A stretch of 16,425 bases of DNA from Actinomycetes bacterium (GCA_022600255.1 JAHZKU010000165.1:1-16425); one strand, 5' to 3'. Positions 1-7,388 are shown, numbered from the stretch's first letter. The notes: generated by a model from the letters alone, not told the origin. Numbers and translations: made by a program.

Positions 1-195
1 ATGGAGATCAGACCGGGATCCTATAGGTTGTTCAGGGGAACCCGCGCACGACTCGGCCGCGGACCAAACGAACCTTGGCGCAGGCCGTCACGCGCATCGC
101 TCCCAGCACCTCGTTGTGCCCCATCATGCGAGCTCGCGCCCCGGCCCAGGAAGCGCCGAAGGCCCGCCAACCGCCGTCCTGATGGTGCCGATGGC
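1..195. other. Window-edge stretch without a confident gene
   Basis: No recognisable gene lies here. On the minus strand a GTG at 199 overlaps the stop of the upstream membrane-protein gene (GTGA overlap) and opens a 55-residue frame ending at 32 (basic, Arg/Ala-rich, containing MMGHNEVLGAMRVTA). The overlap geometry would suit translational coupling. There is no Shine-Dalgarno for it and I recognise no family, so I do not call it a gene. The plus-strand open frame that begins at position 1 is antisense to the membrane-protein gene and looks like a GC-rich shadow frame. Confidence 0.3.
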
Positions 196-1431
196 TCACG
201 ACACAGCGTCCGCAACCGGCGACGGTCCCTTGCGCTCGACGATGCTCCTGCGGTAAACGGCTCGGGCGGCCACACAACTGCGCAAGACCGCCAGATTGGC
301 GTTGGTGTTCTCAGCACGATAGGTCTGGTCGGTGGTGATGAAGACCGTGAAGTACAAGCCGCTGAATGCCGCCACAAATCCGCTGACGCGAAGCAGCGCC
401 TGCGTCACCACGTAATCGCCGTCTGCGGGACACCAAGGTTCGAAACCAAACCACGTTGCGCAAGCGGCTGTGCTGGGATCACCTGTCCATTGCACGATCA
501 GCTCCGTGGGGATCAGGACCGCGCCGATCAGCACAAACACAAAGCCGATGACAAGCGTCACGAGAAGTACCTGGACGCCGTAGCTCCACAGCAGCACCAA
601 ACCCAAATTGCCGGTCTCCCGACGACTCAGCGGGGCCACATCAGGCTTGGCCGCCGAGTCGACTTCCAGGCCTGCCGCCAGCGCGGAGGCCGGGGTGTCC
701 TGCGCCCGCCTGAAGGTGTCCCGCCAGGTGCCGACAGACAAGACCTCACGCATGTCGTTGGGAATCTTGGTCATCAGGAAGGCGGTCCCCAAGACCAGGA
801 ACAGGATCACCACGAGCCAGATCGTCAGTTGGCTCATCCTGGCGCCGACTTGCCACATCTCGGCGTTCAGAAATAGGAAGGTATTGAAGATGAGCAGCAG
901 TGGCAGGGCACGCATCACTAGCGAGATTAGTCCGGAGAGTTCGCTGAAGAGCCGGCGAATGCCCCAGATCACGGTCGCGATCACGGCGAACGACGCGAGA
1001 ACGTAGATCACGCCGAGCAAGATCAGGTTCAGGATTGCCTGCCCAAGAATGATTTGCCAGCCCGCCCCCACCACGAGATAGATCACCAGCGGCACAAAAA
1101 CGAACACACTGAATTCGGCCCAGCCGACCTGCTGCGGGAGTTGCAGCCAGCGCCGCCCTTTCAACCGGTTAACCAAGGCCCAAGCCCCCAAACCGATGAG
1201 CAGACCAACTAGGGCCGCGATCGTGTTGCCAACCCAAGTACGATCCGTGCGCAGCCCTCCAGAAATGTTCACCAAAAAGAGGACAGCCAGCGCTGGTAGG
1301 GCCCGCGTCCAGACGTCCTGGCTGGCGCTGTAGTCGAAGATGAAATGGGGCAGACCCCTATGCGTGAACCACCGCTCGGTCTGCTTGGTCACTTCCTCCG
1401 GGGACGCAGGAGCGACCGGTTCGGCTGTCAT
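196..1431 (-). CDS. Multi-pass membrane protein of unknown function (411 aa)
   Basis: The product is 411 residues with roughly eight hydrophobic segments (about 44-60, 68-88, 103-122, 127-155, 170-187, 203-220, 278-305 and 345-365). They are separated by a cytoplasm-like hydrophilic stretch around 222-275 containing Arg-rich TWRDTFRRAQD. A CATWFGFEPWC segment at about 324-334 lies between the last two predicted helices and could form an external disulfide. The N-terminus is hydrophilic (MTAEPVAPASPEEVTKQTERWF), so no signal peptide is expected. The ATG at 1431 is chosen because the frame has good composition from there, although the Shine-Dalgarno is weak. I do not recognise the family. It lies 112 bp downstream of the HD-hydrolase gene on the same strand, so co-transcription is possible but not shown. 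The membrane call is firm; no function can be assigned. Confidence 0.8.
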   Translation of the reverse strand: MTAEPVAPASPEEVTKQTERWFTHRGLPHFIFDYSASQDVWTRALPALAVLFLVNISGGLRTDRTWVGNTIAALVGLLIGLGAWALVNRLKGRRWLQLPQQVGWAEFSVFVFVPLVIYLVVGAGWQIILGQAILNLILLGVIYVLASFAVIATVIWGIRRLFSELSGLISLVMRALPLLLIFNTFLFLNAEMWQVGARMSQLTIWLVVILFLVLGTAFLMTKIPNDMREVLSVGTWRDTFRRAQDTPASALAAGLEVDSAAKPDVAPLSRRETGNLGLVLLWSYGVQVLLVTLVIGFVFVLIGAVLIPTELIVQWTGDPSTAACATWFGFEPWCPADGDYVVTQALLRVSGFVAAFSGLYFTVFITTDQTYRAENTNANLAVLRSCVAARAVYRRSIVERKGPSPVADAVS

Positions 1432-1543
1432 GCCCGCATCGTCTCAGGCTCATCGCGTGCTGTCAGGCGTTCCGCAACCGAGCCGGCATCCGAAACGGGT
1501 TCTAGGCGCCAGCGCCAACAATGTCAGGGCCAGATGCGCGTCG

Positions 1544-2233
1544 CTAGTCCGGCGAAACGCCGAGACGAGCCAGCTGTGCTGCCGTGTCGTGAATGATGGA
1601 ATCCGGTAACCCTGGCTTCAGCGCCTCGAACATGGTGCGGTAGTACCAGCGCGTCCCCTGCACCCCGCCCGCGAACCGCTCAAGATAGCCATCCCCTTGA
1701 CTCTCCACCGCAGCGGCGGTCCCGGTGAGGTTATGCAGCTTGTCGCAGGCGATTACCAGGCAACTGCCTGGGTCCACCATCGTGCCATCTGATCCCACAG
1801 CGGACAGTTGCCGCACCCGCTCGATGTGACCCTCCTTGCGCTCCTGCCACGGTGCCTTTTGCGCTGGATCCTGCGACAGCGAGTCAGTGGCGGCGGCCAC
1901 GATCTCCGCGACGCGGGCCCCGAACATGTCCCGAATCTCGGCGAGCCGCGGCGAGCCACCAGCATCCTCGGCCACATCGTGTAGCAGCCCGGCCAACACA
2001 AGTTCCTCGATTTCCTGCTCAAAGCCCGCCACGCGTAGGCCGTAATGCCAGACCAACGCTGAGACGGCAACCGGATGGGTGATGTATGGGGTACCGAGGT
2101 CATCCTTGCGCTTCTGGTCCGCATGCATGACCGCGGCATAGGCCAACGCCATTGGGTAACGAGCGCTATAGAGCGCGTCCTGGGGCATGTCGAGCAGATT
2201 CGGCACTTGGGGTTCCGCTGGAGATTCGCTCAT
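1544..2233 (-). CDS. HD-domain phosphohydrolase, small SpoT/MESH1-like
   Basis: This 229-residue protein matches the metal-dependent HD hydrolase domain of RelA/SpoT enzymes. Visible motifs are His37 in MHADQKRKDD, His53 in YITHP, the His85-Asp86 pair in LLHDVAED and Asp164 in ACDKLHN (the KLADRLHN motif of the family). There is no synthetase, TGS or ACT domain, so it resembles stand-alone small alarmone hydrolases (MESH1/SAH), which remove the 3'-pyrophosphate from (p)ppGpp; other nucleotide substrates are equally possible. It is probably cytoplasmic. The ATG at 2233 is supported by an AAGGG directly upstream and by a TAGCGT hexamer placed where a -10 box of a leaderless gene would be. It lies 105 bp beyond the end of ccdA on the same strand. 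Family assignment is confident; substrate is not. Confidence 0.8.
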   Translation of the reverse strand: MSESPAEPQVPNLLDMPQDALYSARYPMALAYAAVMHADQKRKDDLGTPYITHPVAVSALVWHYGLRVAGFEQEIEELVLAGLLHDVAEDAGGSPRLAEIRDMFGARVAEIVAAATDSLSQDPAQKAPWQERKEGHIERVRQLSAVGSDGTMVDPGSCLVIACDKLHNLTGTAAAVESQGDGYLERFAGGVQGTRWYYRTMFEALKPGLPDSIIHDTAAQLARLGVSPD

Positions 2234-2239
2234 GCCCTT

Positions 2240-2245
2240 ACGCTA
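2240..2245 (-). promoter_or_regulatory. Possible leaderless -10 box of the HD-hydrolase gene
   Basis: Read on the minus strand, TAGCGT fits the actinobacterial TANNNT -10 pattern and ends six bases before the ATG at 2233, which would put the transcript start on the A of the start codon. No good -35 is seen at 16-18 bp, and an AAGGG is present as well, so the gene may instead be read from a longer transcript coming from ccdA. Confidence 0.35.
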
Positions 2246-2338
2246 AACCTATTGCCGCAGCATCGGGGCCACTGCACCGTGGGTGGGCATGTTTCCCACT
2301 CGAAACCGCGCAATGTTCGCAGGAGCTGGGCCGGGCGA

Positions 2339-3142
2339 TCACGTCTCGCCGATAAACCCGGAGTCCAAGTTCCACGGCTGGATAGGACTGTTCAGAATCA
2401 ACCAGGTTTCCAGATCCTTCATCCAACCGGTCAGCACGAGCACACCGATGATGACAAAGACCGCCCCCAGGCCGCGCCGAAACCATCCATCGGGGTCCGC
2501 CGCCCAGCGAGCTCCCTGGATGGCCCGCTGCCCGAGCAAAGAGATTGCCAACAAGGTGCCAGAAAGCCCGATCACGTAAGCGCCTAGCAGGATCAATCCG
2601 TAGCCAAAGTCGGCCGGTAATACGGTCACGATCACGTAGCCGAAGAGCGGACTACAGGAGGTGAACACCGGCCCCAACGCTGCACCTGTGAGAATCTGAC
2701 CCGTGATTCCGGACTGTTGCCGGGCATTCGTCAATCCCGCCGTCGTGCGTGCCTGCAGTCGCAGCGTGACGCTGATCTTCTCCCAAAGCTGGGGAAACAA
2801 CGAGACTAAGCCGAGCAGAATCAGCAGTGTGCCCGAGACCCATTCCCAGACTTGCGTCGGGATGCCAATCAGCGACGTCGAGGCTTTCAGAATCAACGTG
2901 AAGACAATGATGGAAACACCCAATGAGGCCGCAATGATGAACGCACGCTTTCGTGCAGTCGCGCGTTGCGTCTTTTGCGCCAAGGCAAGGTCGCCGGCCG
3001 AACTGAGTTTCTCACCCTCGGCGACCCCAGCTGGTCCCACACCAGCAACTGAACCACCCACAATCACCGGCAGAAGTGGCAGCACGCACGGGGCGAGCGT
3101 GGTCAGCATACCGGCCACAAGGGCCCCGAAAATTGCCAGCAT
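2339..3142 (-). CDS. ccdA: CcdA-like thiol-disulfide transmembrane transporter
   Basis: This 267-residue polytopic protein belongs to the CcdA/DsbD-beta family, which carries electrons from cytoplasmic thioredoxin across the membrane to extracytoplasmic thiol-disulfide proteins. The two redox cysteines are visible: Cys19 in the first helix (TTLAPCVLPLLP, the family signature) and Cys163 in VFTSCSPLFGYV. About six membrane helices are present, with a Lys/Arg-rich loop at about 41-66. The ATG at 3142 has TTAGGAG four bases upstream. It starts 31 bp after the stop of the thioredoxin-like lipoprotein gene, on the same strand, so the two are very likely one operon and partners. No ResB/CcsA cytochrome c biogenesis genes occur in the window, so the pathway served (c-type cytochrome maturation or general thiol reduction) is open. 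Confidence 0.9.
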   Translation of the reverse strand: MLAIFGALVAGMLTTLAPCVLPLLPVIVGGSVAGVGPAGVAEGEKLSSAGDLALAQKTQRATARKRAFIIAASLGVSIIVFTLILKASTSLIGIPTQVWEWVSGTLLILLGLVSLFPQLWEKISVTLRLQARTTAGLTNARQQSGITGQILTGAALGPVFTSCSPLFGYVIVTVLPADFGYGLILLGAYVIGLSGTLLAISLLGQRAIQGARWAADPDGWFRRGLGAVFVIIGVLVLTGWMKDLETWLILNSPIQPWNLDSGFIGET

Positions 3143-3173
3143 CTTGCTCCTAAGCGCTACCCCCTCTCAAGGA

Positions 3174-3662
3174 CTAAACGAGTTGGTCGGCCACGCTCTG
3201 CGCAGTGATGTTCCCACTGAACTTCTGCACCTCGTTGCCATTCTCATCAAGCTGAACGAAGGTGTGCTGTTGCGTCACCCCGTACTGCTGCTTGAGGTCT
3301 TGGCTGGAGTCGAAATCGACACTCACGATCGTGACACCCTCGGGGACACCGGTGTTCTCGATCGACTCAACGGCTTCGTTGCACGTGGGACACCAAGAGG
3401 CGTTGAAGAACAGGACCACTTCGGTGTTGTCGTAGTTGGCCGCGTCATTGACATAGTCCGAATACGGCACGAAACTCCCGGACGCCGACGCTGGCTGCGT
3501 TGTTGCGTCTGCCGACTCTTCCTTAGCTGTCGGGCTAGCACTGGTGGCCTCCGGCACCGGCGTCGGCGAGGCGGTGTCCGTCGCGGCAGACGAGCATGCG
3601 CCCAACACCAGTACTGCAGCAAATCCGAGGCCAGCACCTGCTGCGGCTCTCTTGTGTTTCAT
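3174..3662 (-). CDS. Thioredoxin-fold lipoprotein
   Basis: The 162-residue product begins with a basic N-region and a hydrophobic stretch ending in a lipobox, VLGAC, with lipidation expected on Cys23. A Ser/Thr/Ala/Pro linker (about 24-62) leads to a compact thioredoxin-like domain with the active-site motif WCPTC (Cys91, Cys94) inside VVLFFNASWCPTC, followed by VTIVSVDFDSS and the cis-Pro region replaced by GVTQQHTFVQLD. It is therefore an outward-facing redox protein tethered to the membrane, probably reduced by the CcdA encoded 31 bp downstream. I chose the ATG at 3662 rather than upstream in-frame starts because it is preceded by GGAG and gives a proper signal peptide. The family often has cis-Pro after a Thr; here the equivalent is not obvious, so substrate class cannot be inferred. 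Confidence 0.88.
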   Translation of the reverse strand: MKHKRAAAGAGLGFAAVLVLGACSSAATDTASPTPVPEATSASPTAKEESADATTQPASASGSFVPYSDYVNDAANYDNTEVVLFFNASWCPTCNEAVESIENTGVPEGVTIVSVDFDSSQDLKQQYGVTQQHTFVQLDENGNEVQKFSGNITAQSVADQLV

Positions 3663-3794
3663 ATCAACTCCAAGCGTTGGCTTTCCCCGATTGACCCTAT
3701 GACGGTTCATACCGGAAATCAGTTTCAGCAATTACCAACCAAAGCCAGATCGAGGAATCTGGCACAACTTCACCGCAGACTTCGTGAGGTTCCC

Positions 3795-3868
3795 GTGTGC
3801 CAGCACACACTCACGGTGCCTGTGTGCCAATACACACTCACGGCACCCTGCGCCAGCGCACACTGCGG
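3795..3868. repeat. Three tandem dyad-containing repeats, about 27-bp period
   Basis: Copies begin at 3795, 3822 and 3848. Copies 1 and 2 share 20 of 22 positions (GTGTGCCA-xx-ACACACTCACGG); copy 3 is diverged and one base shorter. Each centres on a dyad: GTGTGC-CA-GCACAC in copy 1 (perfect 6-bp arms) and TGCGC-CA-GCGCA in copy 3 (perfect 5-bp arms). Copy 3 differs from copy 1 by a T-A to C-G change on both arms, which keeps the symmetry. Copy 2 has weaker symmetry. They could be binding sites for a dimeric regulator, short RNA hairpins, or a dispersed repetitive element of the genome. Confidence 0.75.
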
Positions 3869-4058
3869 CAGTCGGAGATGGCCGGGTCGACCTAGCAAGA
3901 GACTCGAAAGCGAACTCAATTCGGGTATGAGGGAAACCTCGCCCGTCAGGAGTCCCACGTCCTGGCCAGCGGCGCTATTTTGGCATCGGCGTTCCGGGTA
4001 GTCCCTACCCACGCCCTAACCAAGAAGCGCCTGGCATTCGTGTCTTGGCTTAGCAGGA

Positions 4059-4101
4059 CCGGCGCTAGGCCCGCTACCGGCCTCTACCCTTGCAGCGCCG
4101 G
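4059..4101 (-). terminator. Hairpin downstream of the Ala-rich protein gene
   Basis: Arms CCGGCGCT (4059-4066) and AGCGCCGG (4094-4101) are perfectly complementary over 8 bp, and an inner stem AGGCC (4067-4071) with GGCCT (4079-4083) stacks on it. The structure begins about 26 bp past the stop of the minus-strand gene ending at 4127. There is no clear U-tract, as is common for actinobacterial hairpin terminators, so termination is inferred from position and stem strength. Confidence 0.5.
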
Positions 4102-4126
4102 CAACCAACTGGTCCGCAGCGAGTAA

Positions 4127-4504
4127 CTATTCGGCGCCGTTCTTGGCCGCGGACTCGCGCGCGGCCTCGGCGGCCGCAGCTGCGGCCTCATTGGCCACCC
4201 CTGAGGTGTTCTTGGCGACAGTTCCGGCTGCGCCCCCGGCCTTATCGGCGGCGTCGGCCGCGGCGACTCCGACACTGGCCGCAGCGTCAGAAACGCGTTG
4301 TGCGGCTCGATCGGTGATGTCCGCAGCCCCCTTTGCGGCGTCAGACACACTACCTGCGGCCCGCTCGGCTGCTTGACCCACAGCATCCGCCCAAACATTG
4401 GCGGTGCTCTCAACTTCATCCGGGGCGCCCCCGCGACGCTTCACGACTGCTAGACCCGCAACAGCTCCGGCCGCAGCGGCCACAATCAACAGCGCTTTCT
4501 TCAT
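4127..4504 (-). CDS. Small Ala-rich membrane-anchored protein
   Basis: The 125-residue product starts MKKALLIVAAAAGAVAGLAVV followed by KRRGG, a single N-terminal membrane helix with positive residues on its cytoplasmic side. The rest is a long low-complexity Ala/Asp/Ser/Lys helix with repeated SDAA, ADAADKA and AAEAA units and no Cys, ending AAKNGAE. The pattern resembles YtxH-like or other amphipathic stress- and envelope-associated proteins, but composition alone does not establish homology. The ATG at 4504 has AAGGAGT at good spacing. The gene is divergent from the WS/DGAT-type acyltransferase gene across a 218-bp spacer and is followed by a strong hairpin, so it is probably monocistronic. 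It is likely real because of its Shine-Dalgarno and well-formed anchor; function is unknown. Confidence 0.7.
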   Translation of the reverse strand: MKKALLIVAAAAGAVAGLAVVKRRGGAPDEVESTANVWADAVGQAAERAAGSVSDAAKGAADITDRAAQRVSDAAASVGVAAADAADKAGGAAGTVAKNTSGVANEAAAAAAEAARESAAKNGAE

Positions 4505-4616
4505 CAGAACACTCCTTCTATGGCGCTAGTACGCGCCTCAGTCGAGACGCTAGCAGCCATTGCCTAACGCAGGGGTTACGAGCCGATACATCTTGGCCTG
4601 CGAAAGGATGGCGTTC

Positions 4617-4648
4617 GTCACACAGCGCAACCGAGATGTCGGTGTGAC
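4617..4648. promoter_or_regulatory. Inverted repeat upstream of the WS/DGAT gene
   Basis: GTCACAC (4617-4623) and GTGTGAC (4642-4648) are perfect 7-bp inverted arms separated by 18 bp. They lie 75-106 bp upstream of the acyltransferase GTG at 4723 in the divergent spacer shared with the Ala-rich gene. This could be a regulator site or a pair of half-sites; a chance occurrence is not excluded. A TATCGT hexamer at 4699-4704 fits TANNNT but lacks a -35. Confidence 0.35.
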
Positions 4649-4722
4649 TGAGCCACGTGATCTTGCGAATTCACCACTCGGTTACGAAGCGATATCGGTA
4701 TCGTCAGGATCGGAGGTATCAA

Positions 4723-6132
4723 GTGACACGCAAGGTCGACAGCCGTATGGGAGTATTCGATGCGGTGATGTGGGGGGTGGAAACCGACCCACTGCTGCGA
4801 TCCGTCATCACGATTGTCGTGATGCTAGATGGCAATCCGGACCGGAAGGTCCTGACCGATCGCGTCGAGGACATGTCCATCAGGGTGCCGGCATTGCGTC
4901 GTCGTGTGGTCGGCAATCCGGTGTCACTGGTCCCGCCCCGCTGGGAATCCAGCGACGACTTTGATCTGCACTATCACTTGCGGTGGCGGCGCGCGGCCAA
5001 CACTCGCGACGAGGCCCACGTACTCGATGTCGCCGAGCACATGGCCGAGATGGATTTCGACCGAGCCCGGCCGCTCTGGGAGGCCGTGGTCATTGAGGGC
5101 CTAGAAGGTGACAAGGCGGCCGTGGTCATGAAGATTCACCACGCGATTACTGACGGCGTGGGTGGCATGGCGATCGCAGCGTCGCTGTTCGACCTGACTG
5201 GCGACCCCAATGAGCGACCTGCCGCCGAGGACGTGATGGTCGAAGAGACCGGACACGAGGGCAAGCGCGATCGACTCATGGACGGCGCGGAGTACTCCGC
5301 AAAGACTGCCGTGAGTCAAGTGAAGGGCCTAGCAGACAACGCGAAGACCATGATGACCGGCGCTGTGACCAATCCGGTCGGGACGGTCAAGAACAGTGTG
5401 GACTTCACATCCTCTGCAGCCAGAATTCTCGCGCCTGCCTCCACGCCCCTGAGCCCGGTGATGCGGGGACGATCCCTAGGTGTCCACTTTGCCGTTCTAG
5501 AAGCCCCACTGGATGCGCTGAAAAACGCTGGCAAGCAGTACGACGCAACGCTGAACGATGCCTTTATGGCCGTCGTTTCTGGGGCGCTGGCACGCTACCA
5601 CGCGGCCCACGGCGTCTCCCTAGCAGAAGCACCGGCGGTTCGCGTAAACATGCCGGTCAACCTACGGACTCCCGGCAATACTCCGGTAGCTGGCAACCGA
5701 TGGGTGCCAGCGAGATTCCCGTTACCGTTGGGGCCGGACAATCCCGTGGAACGCATCCGGGAACTGCATCCGATCCTACAATCGGCGCGCACGGAGCCGG
5801 CCTTGGAAATCAGTGAGCCGATTTTCCGACTTTTGACATCTTTGCCGCGGCCAGCCACGACGGCGCTGGCCGCTGGGATGATGAAAGGCACTGACGTGGC
5901 AGCCACCAACGTGCCCGGGCCGCCCATCCCAATGTTTGTCGCTGGCGCGGAGGTTAGCCAGATCGTCCCCTTCGCGCCAAAAGGGGGCGCGGCGCTGAAT
6001 CTCGCCCTGATGAGCTACAACGGAAAAGCCGAAATCGGAATCAACATCGACACTGCCGCCGTCTACGACCATGACGTGATGGTGCGCTGCATCGCCGAAT
6101 CCCTCGAGGAGATCGTGGCACTGGGCAGTTGA
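4723..6132 (+). CDS. WS/DGAT-family wax ester synthase / diacylglycerol acyltransferase
   Basis: The 469-residue protein belongs to the bacterial WS/DGAT family, which condenses acyl-CoA with diacylglycerol or long-chain alcohols to form storage triacylglycerol or wax esters, usually at the inner membrane and on lipid bodies. The catalytic motif HHAITDG (residues 139-145, His140 and Asp144 of HHxxxDG) is intact, preceded by the conserved ARPLWE (about 115-120). NVPGPP and the C-terminal domain are also present, and the length is typical. I chose the GTG at 4723, not upstream ATGs, because GGAGG sits 6-7 bases before it and the family N-terminus (SRMGVFDAVMWGVE) follows at once. It is transcribed alone, divergent from the Ala-rich gene, and ends in hairpins before a convergent gene. 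Substrate preference cannot be read from the sequence. Confidence 0.92.
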   Translation: MTRKVDSRMGVFDAVMWGVETDPLLRSVITIVVMLDGNPDRKVLTDRVEDMSIRVPALRRRVVGNPVSLVPPRWESSDDFDLHYHLRWRRAANTRDEAHVLDVAEHMAEMDFDRARPLWEAVVIEGLEGDKAAVVMKIHHAITDGVGGMAIAASLFDLTGDPNERPAAEDVMVEETGHEGKRDRLMDGAEYSAKTAVSQVKGLADNAKTMMTGAVTNPVGTVKNSVDFTSSAARILAPASTPLSPVMRGRSLGVHFAVLEAPLDALKNAGKQYDATLNDAFMAVVSGALARYHAAHGVSLAEAPAVRVNMPVNLRTPGNTPVAGNRWVPARFPLPLGPDNPVERIRELHPILQSARTEPALEISEPIFRLLTSLPRPATTALAAGMMKGTDVAATNVPGPPIPMFVAGAEVSQIVPFAPKGGAALNLALMSYNGKAEIGINIDTAAVYDHDVMVRCIAESLEEIVALGS

Positions 6133-6135
6133 ATC

Positions 6136-6154
6136 TGGTTGGCTTCAGCAACCA
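6136..6154 (+). terminator. Hairpin just after the WS/DGAT stop
   Basis: TGGTTG (6136-6141) pairs with CAACCA (6149-6154) around a 7-nt loop, starting four bases after the stop codon. No U-tract follows, so this is a possible terminator or 3'-stabilising stem. Confidence 0.4.
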
Positions 6155-6220
6155 CCAGCTGGCGCTCTGAGCCTCTAAGTGTCTAGCCCCGTGACCACCA
6201 GAAACCTACCTGGGACTCCG

Positions 6221-6249
6221 CTGCGCCGGCACTCTCGGGCCGGCAGCAG
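6221..6249. terminator. Strong hairpin between convergent genes
   Basis: GCCGGC (6225-6230) pairs with GCCGGC (6239-6244) around an 8-nt loop, and CTGC/GCAG extends the stem to 10 bp with one bulged A. It lies between the convergent acyltransferase (+) and L,D-transpeptidase (-) genes and could end transcripts from both directions. There is no U-tract on either side. Confidence 0.5.
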
Positions 6250-6266
6250 GCCCGCGTTGCAGCGAA

Positions 6267-7388
6267 TCAGGCTGCCAACTTCTTCCACTCACTCCAAGAG
6301 TAAGTCCAGTACTCACCTTGGGGATAGGATAAGGACCGAGGCATCGAACGCCCTGTGCCCTTTGTGACCACGGGGTCACCTTCCTTGACTCGTTTGTAAA
6401 TCCAGCGAGCATCCTCCGCGTTCATGTTCGTGCAACCATGCGACCCGTTGGCACGACCGATCCGATAGCGCGCCCATGGAGCGCCGTGGATGAACTCACC
6501 ATTAGTGGTGAGGGGGATGGACCAGGGGGACACCACGTCCCAAGTCTCGCCAGTGATCCTGTCTGTGCCGCGCATCCGTAAGCTGCGGTACTTGATCCCG
6601 GTGAGCACCTTTACGCCTGAGCGCGTCTCGTATCCCTTCTTCCCTAGGGAGACGCCGAAGGATCGCACGTGTTTGCCGTTCCGATACGCTGAGATCCGCT
6701 TGTTCTTGTTCGACACCCTCAGCACGAAACTGCGGCGGGTCTTGATGTTCTGGACAAAACTGGCGTCCCCACTGCCCACATACTCTTCCTGCTTGGTCTT
6801 GGCCATCGTGACGCCCTTGAGATCAACCTCGAAGCGCAACTTGGTCTCACCTGGCCAGAACTTCTTTGGGCGGTACACAGCCGTTCTTGAGCCAACCCAA
6901 CCCCACTTGCCGCCAGGTAGGGCCACCTTCTTGTTCTTGCCTTTCTTGCCCTTCTTGAAGCCCCGGACTTTGATCGCGTCGGCCACATTCGCTTTGCGAT
7001 TGATGGACATGGGGAATCGCAGGGTAATGACTTGGGCGACACCGACGCGCTGTGATGAGTTCGGACTCAGGCTCGGCCGAACTTTGACGACTTTCTTGCC
7101 AGACTTCGTCTCCGACTGCGATTTGATGACCCCGTCCGCTTCGTCCTGCGGCACGAGCGCGACCGCGTCTTCTGGATGATCCACGTCGAACTCTTGGGCG
7201 TTCGGGTCGGGAGCGGTCTCACTTCCAGCCGGGACGGGAATGGGCTGATCTTGCCCTGGGACGTCAACGCCCGGGTCGGCGGTGGCCACCGTTGGCGCGA
7301 CCAAACTGGCCCCGAGTACACCTAGCGATACGGTTCCGGCGGCTAACGTGCCGATCACGCGTCGCTTCGAATGGTGCTGCTTACCCAC
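6267..7388 (-). CDS. L,D-transpeptidase (YkuD domain), LdtMt-like
   Basis: This exported enzyme probably makes 3-3 cross-links in peptidoglycan, acting outside the membrane. The 373-residue protein has a basic N-region and hydrophobic segment (about 9-37, ending VATADPG), an acidic Pro-rich linker, an Ig-like domain (about 115-205, with PMSINRKANVADAIKV and GKWGWVGSRTAVYRPKKFWPG), then the YkuD catalytic domain. The catalytic signature SHGCTN is at 316-321 (nucleophile Cys319), with the partner His301 in HGAPWA and an aromatic C-terminal tail (EYWTYSWSEW). This order matches mycobacterial Ldt enzymes. The GTG at 7388 is chosen over an upstream ATG because AGGAGG precedes it by 6 bases and it yields a proper signal sequence. 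A Lys/Gly run (KKGKKGKNKK, about 145-154) within the Ig-like domain is unusual and may be a surface loop. Confidence 0.92.
   Translation of the reverse strand: MGKQHHSKRRVIGTLAAGTVSLGVLGASLVAPTVATADPGVDVPGQDQPIPVPAGSETAPDPNAQEFDVDHPEDAVALVPQDEADGVIKSQSETKSGKKVVKVRPSLSPNSSQRVGVAQVITLRFPMSINRKANVADAIKVRGFKKGKKGKNKKVALPGGKWGWVGSRTAVYRPKKFWPGETKLRFEVDLKGVTMAKTKQEEYVGSGDASFVQNIKTRRSFVLRVSNKNKRISAYRNGKHVRSFGVSLGKKGYETRSGVKVLTGIKYRSLRMRGTDRITGETWDVVSPWSIPLTTNGEFIHGAPWARYRIGRANGSHGCTNMNAEDARWIYKRVKEGDPVVTKGTGRSMPRSLSYPQGEYWTYSWSEWKKLAA

Larger units (their letters stand above)
3663..4126. other. 464-bp intergenic region with dyad repeats and a terminator-like hairpin
   Basis: Between the lipoprotein gene and the Ala-rich protein gene, both minus-strand, I see no convincing gene. 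Short open frames on both strands across 3770-4012 are explained by the tandem repeats. The region holds the three repeat copies at 3795-3868, which would lie 133-206 bp upstream of the lipoprotein start, and a long inverted repeat at 4059-4101 just after the Ala-rich gene. A promoter for the lipoprotein-ccdA operon is expected here, but I cannot fix its position. Confidence 0.6.

Noticed and set aside
1..876. Long plus-strand open frame beginning at the first base
   Set aside because: It is antisense to a well-formed polytopic membrane protein, and its translation is Arg/His/Gln-rich and low-quality, as expected of a shadow frame in GC-rich DNA.
3795..3868. CRISPR array
   Set aside because: Only three copies with 4-5 bp between them, one diverged, no spacers of 30-40 bp and no cas genes.
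3770..4012. Minus-strand 80-codon frame with repeated SVxWHTGT units
   Set aside because: The peptide repeats are just the translation of the DNA repeats at 3795-3868; there is no Shine-Dalgarno or family resemblance, and a plus-strand frame is open over the same stretch.
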